From Archilochus colubris (lineage: Eukaryota; Chordata; Aves; Apodiformes; Trochilidae): 64,000 nt of DNA. Positions 58,329-64,000 of this stretch are shown here, piece by piece (position 1 is the stretch's first letter; the number at the start of each line of letters is the position of its first letter). The notes below the pieces were generated by a model, which made no database searches, had not been told where the DNA came from, and worked only from the letters and a program-made list of their open reading frames with translations. A program made the translations under genes and the position numbers. The stretch covers positions 13,983,561 to 14,047,560 of the forward strand of contig CM041097.1 of NCBI GenBank assembly GCA_023079485.1, in the 5' to 3' direction.

Positions 58329-59919
58329 CACTTCAGTTTAATTTTGTTTTATAATTTATGGCTTAAGCAGGCAATGTCATCCAGATCAGACAACAGAATA
58401 TCACATCATTAAATTGTAATGTAAATCATTCAGATTAAAATGAGCTAGATTGGATAATTTGCTTCCATTGTCATACTGTGTACAATTCTTTATTATTATT
58501 CTATAGTAGAAAACCAGTTCTTAAAGGGGCTTTTAGGATCAAAAGTGAGAAACACTGGTGTGTAGAAATGCACCAAAGCAATTGCTTTTCCAGTATGAGA
58601 GTTCTAGGTTATTTTTGGTCCTCTGCTTTTGCATATGAGAAGACAGATCCCTGCATTATTTTTCCTCACTGCAGTCACCTGTGCTGTATGTCTCTGTGGC
58701 TGGGGAAAAAAGGAGGAATTTGCCATTAACAGGAAAGGCAGACTGTCTGCACCAGACAGAGTAGCCTTGGTTTAGCACCAGAAATCAGTGTGAAAACCTT
58801 CATGAAAGCACTTGTAGGAGGAACACGTTGAATTTCTGCATCTTGCTTTCCCTGATTTTTATCATTGCCATTTTCATTGCTCCTACACCTCAGTCCAGTA
58901 ACCACTGTTTCTGAGAGAAAAAGTAAACAAATCTCTGGGGGGTTTTGCTACTTCTAGGCTGCTCGATGATGTTTTCCTGGTGGTGACATAATCTACAAGT
59001 GAGAACTTTTGCTTAGGCATGAGGAGTTTGAAAGAAGCAAGCTGAAAGGTAGCTGGCAGTGGGTGCTCGAGAACCCACCATATATAGAAGTTGAGGAAAT
59101 AATATATTCATTTTCAGCCATTGAACAGCTCTTCAGCTTCCTCCTACAGGGGTGCTGTGTCAGTGGGCTAACTCAGTTATGAAAATTTCACTGCTCTGGC
59201 ACAGTGCTTTTTAAAGTACCAGTTCAGTGGAATTCAAAGTGTGGGACTTGGCCTGCAGAAATTTCATCCTTCCTAAGTCAAAGAGCCCTAGAAAAAAAAA
59301 ATTAATTTTTTTTTCTTTTTTTTTTTTTCCTTCTTTTAAGTAAGGCCCCGGACTTCAGTTATTTTATTGTTAAAATGTAATCTGATATGCAACAGCATAC
59401 TTCCACCCTCAACATGAAAATAGGAGGAAAAAATTTTACTTCTGACAGTGTTTGAGCATGTGAAAATGTGAGGATTACAAATTTTGCCAGGCTACTGGTG
59501 AACTGATCTGTGCATTTCCATGCTACAGAGAGAGATTTTTTTTAATAATTAGGGATGTTTCAGTTACTTCGTTTGAAGTGGAGGTACTTTCTAGCAACAT
59601 TTCTCCTAAATGTCACTGTTTTGGATCTGTGTGCTATAAATCTTGTGTTCTTTAGTTAATTAAACATAGTTAAGTTATTCACTCATTAGCTGGTGGTGGG
59701 GAGTTTATGGTCCAGTCAGAACTAGAGAGCTAATTTCTACCTGAAAGCTACAGAAGTCTGGGTAGTATCTAAGGACCAACATTTGCAGATACAGTTCTCT
59801 GTAAAACTAAGTATGTAGTTTTGTCTGAATTTAAATTATCTGAAGAATCACTGATGCAATAAAATCAAAATGTCAGCTGCATTTTAAAAATGTACGTTTT
59901 GAACAGGAATATTAAGAGT

Positions 59920-60156
59920 TCAGTTAAAACTTTTGCTATTGAAGGGTCCATTAAACTGATAAGTTTTTACAGAAACTGCCATCTTAGAAATATCCTGTTG
60001 AGTGGGTGTTGGTGTTTGTAACAATAACGTTGTTTTCATAATATGTGATGGCAGATTAGCACGCTTCTCTGCAGTGTTGTTAACAGTTGTAATTAAGGAA
60101 TAAACAGTAAAGGGTGTCAGTCCGATGACAATTTCATCTATAGTGTCACAATACAA
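59920..60156 (-). other. FN3-like minus-strand reading frame, possible exon relic
   Basis: The minus-strand frame reads DEIVIGLTPFTVYSLITTVN followed by NTAEKRANLPSHIMKTT. This has the spacing of the C-terminal half of a fibronectin type III domain (GL.P.T.Y ... N ... S ... TT). On that strand the segment is preceded by gacactatag, a possible splice acceptor. There is no ATG, no neighbouring exon and no known gene here on this strand. It may be a chance resemblance, a decayed exon or a fragment of a transposed gene. Confidence 0.2.
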
Positions 60157-60234
60157 AATGTCACAAAATATTAGAACTGTTATATAACTACAAAAATATC
60201 AAATTAGGCTTTCATCTTACAAGCACATAGCTTT

Positions 60235-60257
60235 AAAAAAAAAAAAAAAAAAAAAAA
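60235..60257. repeat. Poly-A tract, A23, with A-rich continuation
   Basis: A pure A23 run is followed by gagaaaagc and a further A run to about 60278. Read on + it could be a retrocopy tail, but nothing recognisable precedes it. Confidence 0.9.
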
Positions 60258-61320
60258 GAGAAAAGCAAAAAAAAAAACCTGGCATAGAGACCATTGCAAT
60301 TTTATACCTATTCAGTGTTCTGTCACAAAGACAAGTTGGTAATATTTTCTTCTGTAAGATCACAATGTGTGTCTCAATCTGATTTAGCAGGAATGTGTAT
60401 GGTTCTTAGAACTGCAGAGCTTTAATTTAGAAAGCAAATAATTGGAACCAGTTGAGCAGACAAGAAGGGAAAAGCTATTACACATGATACCCAGAATGAA
60501 GGGATGGGTGAACACTTAGTTGCCAACAAAGACTGGGATTCATCCTGGTCTTTGCATCCAAAGGGAAATCACTTAAACTAAAAACTGGGCCCCTAAGTAG
60601 TTTGTACATCAATAATCTGGGTCTTTATCTCTTTGGACTCCGCCTAAACACTGGGACACAATGCAGATGCTCACCATCTCCTTGTCCCTTTTGATTTCTC
60701 ATGGAAGGAAAGGAGAGTGTGTGGACTATGAGGGCATGGCAGCTGGATGGGTGAGGATCTTGCAGCATGTTGTGAAAGGCACCTGCAGGCAGTGTCATTG
60801 CAGTTTTTGTGCTGCAAGTTAAATGCTCAGCCACTGTGTTTCTGATTATTTTGTTACCAGGCAAAAAAAGGATAAAAATTAAACGATCCTATTTTCAAAA
60901 AGAAAATTACTCTTGCTTTCTGCAGCATAACTTTAGAAGCAATAGGACAAGTAGTGCATGGAAAACTATGTAGGAACACATCCAGAAAATGATGAAATTA
61001 AGAGTAACATTTAAAGGAGGAATGTGTATAGGTGACTGATCTCATGGTGTTGATCTGTGGTCTGATATGAATAAATGCAGTTGTATGTGACTGTGAAGCA
61101 GCCCAGGGGCACACAGCAGGGCCAGCCAGGTACAGGAGTGAGTGCATCCTGATTTGGCACAGACCTTGGGACAAACAGTGGCAAGGAACATAATGACATG
61201 GTATTTCTTGTTAGATCTGTTGAGTGCACAGTTTAATTTACTATGTCTGAGCTAGCTTGCCACTTGCCTTTCTGTAGATAAAGATTTGAGAAAGCAAATC
61301 TTCATTTAATGTAAACATGT

Positions 61321-61333
61321 TTAAAAAAAAAAA
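61321..61333. repeat. Poly-A tract, about A13
   Basis: A short A run between catgttt and tcccccaaac. No element is recognised around it. Confidence 0.85.
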
Positions 61334-62655
61334 AATCCCCCAAACTGATGGTTCAAGGGCTTAGTATGGCCTTTAAATGAGATCTTGAATGAGTAGTCTT
61401 TACCAAGGCTGTTATTTCAAACATACTGATTGTATGTGTGTATATGCCATCTTATCCCCAGCTTTCATATACAAAACAATATTATATTTTGCATTATATA
61501 TGTCTGCTATGTAATTTCCTACCCATCTTGGGTAAGTGGGGCTTTTTCCCACAGAACATAACCTGCTAATATGCATTTTTTTACTAACTTACTGCCTTTT
61601 GTTTTAAAATACATGTATACATAAGCTGCAATGGCTCTAAGAGCCTCTTGCTTCTTGTGATTTTCTGATGGACAAGGGAAAGCAGTTGAGAGAAGAGCAG
61701 TAAGGGAACTGAAGGTTTTTCCTGTTTGTAAGCAATTTTTTGAGTATCTTTCAAGAAATAATTAATCATCCTTTTTTAGGTTTGTGCACAGATGAGTAAC
61801 CACAGTACTAACCCAGGAGCACAGCCTGTTCACCCATCTTCTTACCACTACCACCACATTCCTGAGCTTTTTACTTTCTCAGTTATTCTGGCTGTGGGGG
61901 CAGTAGCAGAAGGCATGTTAGTTTTCCCTAGGAAAAGAAATATCTTACTCCGCAAAATCTTTCTCAAGCCTCTGAATTTCATTTGAGAGCACATATGAAA
62001 TAATAAGAAAGTTTAGACACATGATATTTGACACTACGATATCCTCTCGATTAAGTTTTTTCAGGGTCATGGTTTCATAGGCACTGGGAGCTGGATTTTA
62101 GGCTGAGTTTATAGTTCTTAATTCACTTGGAGCAAGTCAGGGATGTAGATGCTCAGTTTGAACTTGTTGGTACTGGAAAACGGGAAAACCAAATTTGAAG
62201 TGGAATGTACTTGAAGAGGTTACATCTGAAAGAAAACATTATTTACTCCATAATGGTAATTTTCATAATATTTTAATAATTGTGTTCAGATATAACTTGA
62301 CCTTAAATATCACCCAAAATGCAAGCTGTTTTAACATATTTGTAATGCTAGAGTCTTCATTACAGTAATATTCTGTTTGCTTGAGAATTATAATCCATTA
62401 GTATCAAGTGTTGCAGTTGAAATAAAGCTTTGATCCTGTAGTCACTGTCTTTTGGATTTCTGTCTTATTGTTTCTACAAGTTGGATGTAGATTGGTGTCT
62501 GCTCTAGCCAAGTGTGGGGACAGTGAGTACACTAGTGATGAACACTTTGCTTGGCTATGCTGGTTATTTACCTCAGCTTTCCTCTGACACTGAGCTGAAA
62601 TACTAATCTGCTGAATGAAAATCAGCATCTCTGAAGTTTATTGCTGAAAAATCCA

Positions 62656-63470
62656 AATGCAGTGAATCCCACATCGATTATTTGCACTCTTCCTGTGGTT
62701 TCACCATAACCGTGTGCCAGATCACTTCAGATATGTGATCACTGGCGAGACACGGATAGAGATACTTAAACCCTGGCGAAGGAAATAGGTGGAAAAAAAA
62801 TAACCCGTTTCTTCAGTGCACCCTCCTGCTGCGTGAAGCTCTTTGTCTTTGCCATAAACAGGGTTATTTAATTTGGGAGTTAGCCACTGCTTTTACACGC
62901 AGCTGAAACTGCTCTTGAAAAATGCCCTAAATTGTACCCGCTGTGTCTGTCGTCTTCCAGTTGTATCTATTTCATGCGAGTTACTTTGCATTCGTTTGGT
63001 TTCAACGCATACAGATGAGAAGTAAGCTCGCTTCTTCCCATGAGTTTTATCACTAGTGGTGATGATCTTAAAAATAAACGTGTGGTGTTCTTTCTCCTTA
63101 CTCTCAGTCGTATCACCTACCAGAAAGCCCTAATAGGCAACAAAACAGTGTGAGACGGTATTTACATCACACTTTTGAAACAGAATCAAGCAGGGCCAGC
63201 TGCCGTAAGATTATTTTACAAATATATTGCAAATTAATAAAAGGGGGGAGGGGGGGGAAATTGCCGTCCTTTAAGAAATTACAGTCTCCTTGGCTAATTA
63301 CATAGCTTGAAGCCGTAGTAAATTAGTACCTGCCTCACAGCGGTGTCGCGAAACGCATTTTTGGTTTTCAGACTTGCCTTTCTTTAGCCATTTAGTTTGT
63401 ATATGTTCCTAATAGCTTCATTCACGGTGCTTTTAACTGTTGCTCAATAAAAGCTTCCGGAGGATAATTT
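62656..63470. promoter_or_regulatory. CpG-retaining, enhancer-like stretch near the right edge
   Basis: CpGs persist at a density unlike the preceding 4 kb (catcgatt, gccgtaag, gtcgcgaaacgc). The sequence is non-repetitive and holds several TAAT/ATTA homeodomain cores (ggctaattacatag, gcaaattaataaaag) and ACAAA-type SOX-like words. In other vertebrates FEZF2 enhancers lie in this interval; assignment here is inference from synteny. Confidence 0.35.
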
Positions 63471-63910
63471 GCTGAAGCGAACCACACGCCTGCAGCTTTG
63501 TTAAGCGCCATCTAACCTGCGCGCTCCCCCCGCGGCTGCGCTCCTCTGCGCGCCGGAGCTGCGCGGAACCCGCCCGAGGCTGCTCCGAGATGAGGAAATC
63601 CCAAACCAAGCGGCTGTGTGTACGGGCAGAAAGGAAGCGGAAAAGGGAAAAGTACATTTCTTTGTCGTTCTCCGGTGTAGAACGACACCCTGAGTGGGAG
63701 GACAAGGCGGGCGGGGGCTCCAGGGGCTGCGCGTCGGCAAGAGCCGGGCGCGGAACGAGAAAGACGTTGCGTGTGTCCCCTTCTCACTGCACGGCGCCGA
63801 GATTCCCAGGGAAGCTCTGAGCAGCGAGCTTCATTCCTTTTAAGCGTCCGTAATATTAAGAAGCGTGAGGGTGGAAAACGTATCGTTAAATCCACGGGGG
63901 AAAGGTTTGT
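63471..63910. promoter_or_regulatory. CpG island at the right edge
   Basis: The stretch contains dense CpG (gcgcgctccccccgcggctgcg, ctgcgcgccggagctgcgcg, gggcgcggaacgag). Overlapping frames on both strands are a by-product of GC content and none matches FEZF2 or another known protein. It may be an outlying island of the FEZF2 locus or a promoter of an unannotated transcript. Confidence 0.65.
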
Positions 63911-64000
63911 ATATGTGAACGAAACTGTCGCGTTCCCCCCTCATCTCTGCAAGGTGCTTAGAGTGAGCTTAAACAACTGCTGCCGCTTTACACTATTTCT

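Larger units (their letters stand above)
58329..62655. other. Intergenic DNA between C3orf14 and the expected FEZF2 locus
   Basis: This is AT-rich DNA with poly-A/T tracts at 59298-59335, 60235-60257 and 61321-61333. The only reading frame that looks protein-like is the FN3-like one on the minus strand listed separately. No gene is supported. Confidence 0.55.

Noticed and set aside
63501..63895. Minus-strand Arg/Pro-rich frames at the right edge, considered as FEZF2 coding sequence
   Set aside because: No engrailed-homology-1 motif or C2H2 zinc finger pattern is visible; it is CpG-island composition.

Overview
The window is vertebrate nuclear DNA, most likely from a bird. The evidence is intron-split genes with GT..AG junctions, CR1-family LINE remnants in antisense orientation, an ERVL-like long terminal repeat of a type I associate with avian and especially songbird genomes, and fairly compact introns. 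No prokaryotic or CRISPR-type system is present. I recognise two genes, both on the + strand, in the same order as on human chromosome 3p14 (PTPRG, C3orf14/CEP15, then FEZF2 and CADPS).

Region 1 (1-28,060): the 3' end of PTPRG, receptor-type protein tyrosine phosphatase gamma. Fourteen consecutive coding exons (7,085 to 22,890) join without any frame break into 592 residues plus stop. They give most of the catalytic D1 phosphatase domain (its N-terminal edge lies to the left of the window), the complete inactive D2 domain and the C-terminus. D1 has its WPD loop and [10 protein letters not shown] active site; D2 has Asp where the catalytic Cys should be. The first 7 kb is intron and carries an old, degraded CR1 copy. 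An AT-rich 3' UTR of about 5 kb follows and probably ends after an AATAAA at 28,037.

Region 2 (28,060-47,930): about 20 kb of intergenic DNA with no gene that I can support. It holds a GC-richer block (28.1-29.9 kb), a second old CR1 relic (about 40.34-40.62 kb), a better-preserved CR1 3' end (46.77-47.16 kb) and, abutting it, a solo ERVL-like LTR (from 47,164).

Region 3 (47,930-58,330): C3orf14 (CEP15), a small centrosome-linked coiled-coil protein. It has a CpG-island promoter with two CCAAT boxes and a degenerate RFX X-box, a non-coding first exon, and four coding exons encoding 131 residues. The stop codon lies inside an AATAAA hexamer.

Region 4 (58,330-64,000): intergenic DNA towards the expected FEZF2 locus. 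It has an A23 tract, a minus-strand reading frame that looks like the C-terminal half of a fibronectin type III domain, and at the right edge a CpG-retaining stretch and CpG island (about 62.66-63.91 kb), which may be distal regulatory DNA of FEZF2. Nothing here amounts to an undescribed system. The most useful leads are the LTR next to the C3orf14 promoter, the possible N-terminally extended C3orf14 isoform, the FN3-like fragment and the right-edge island.
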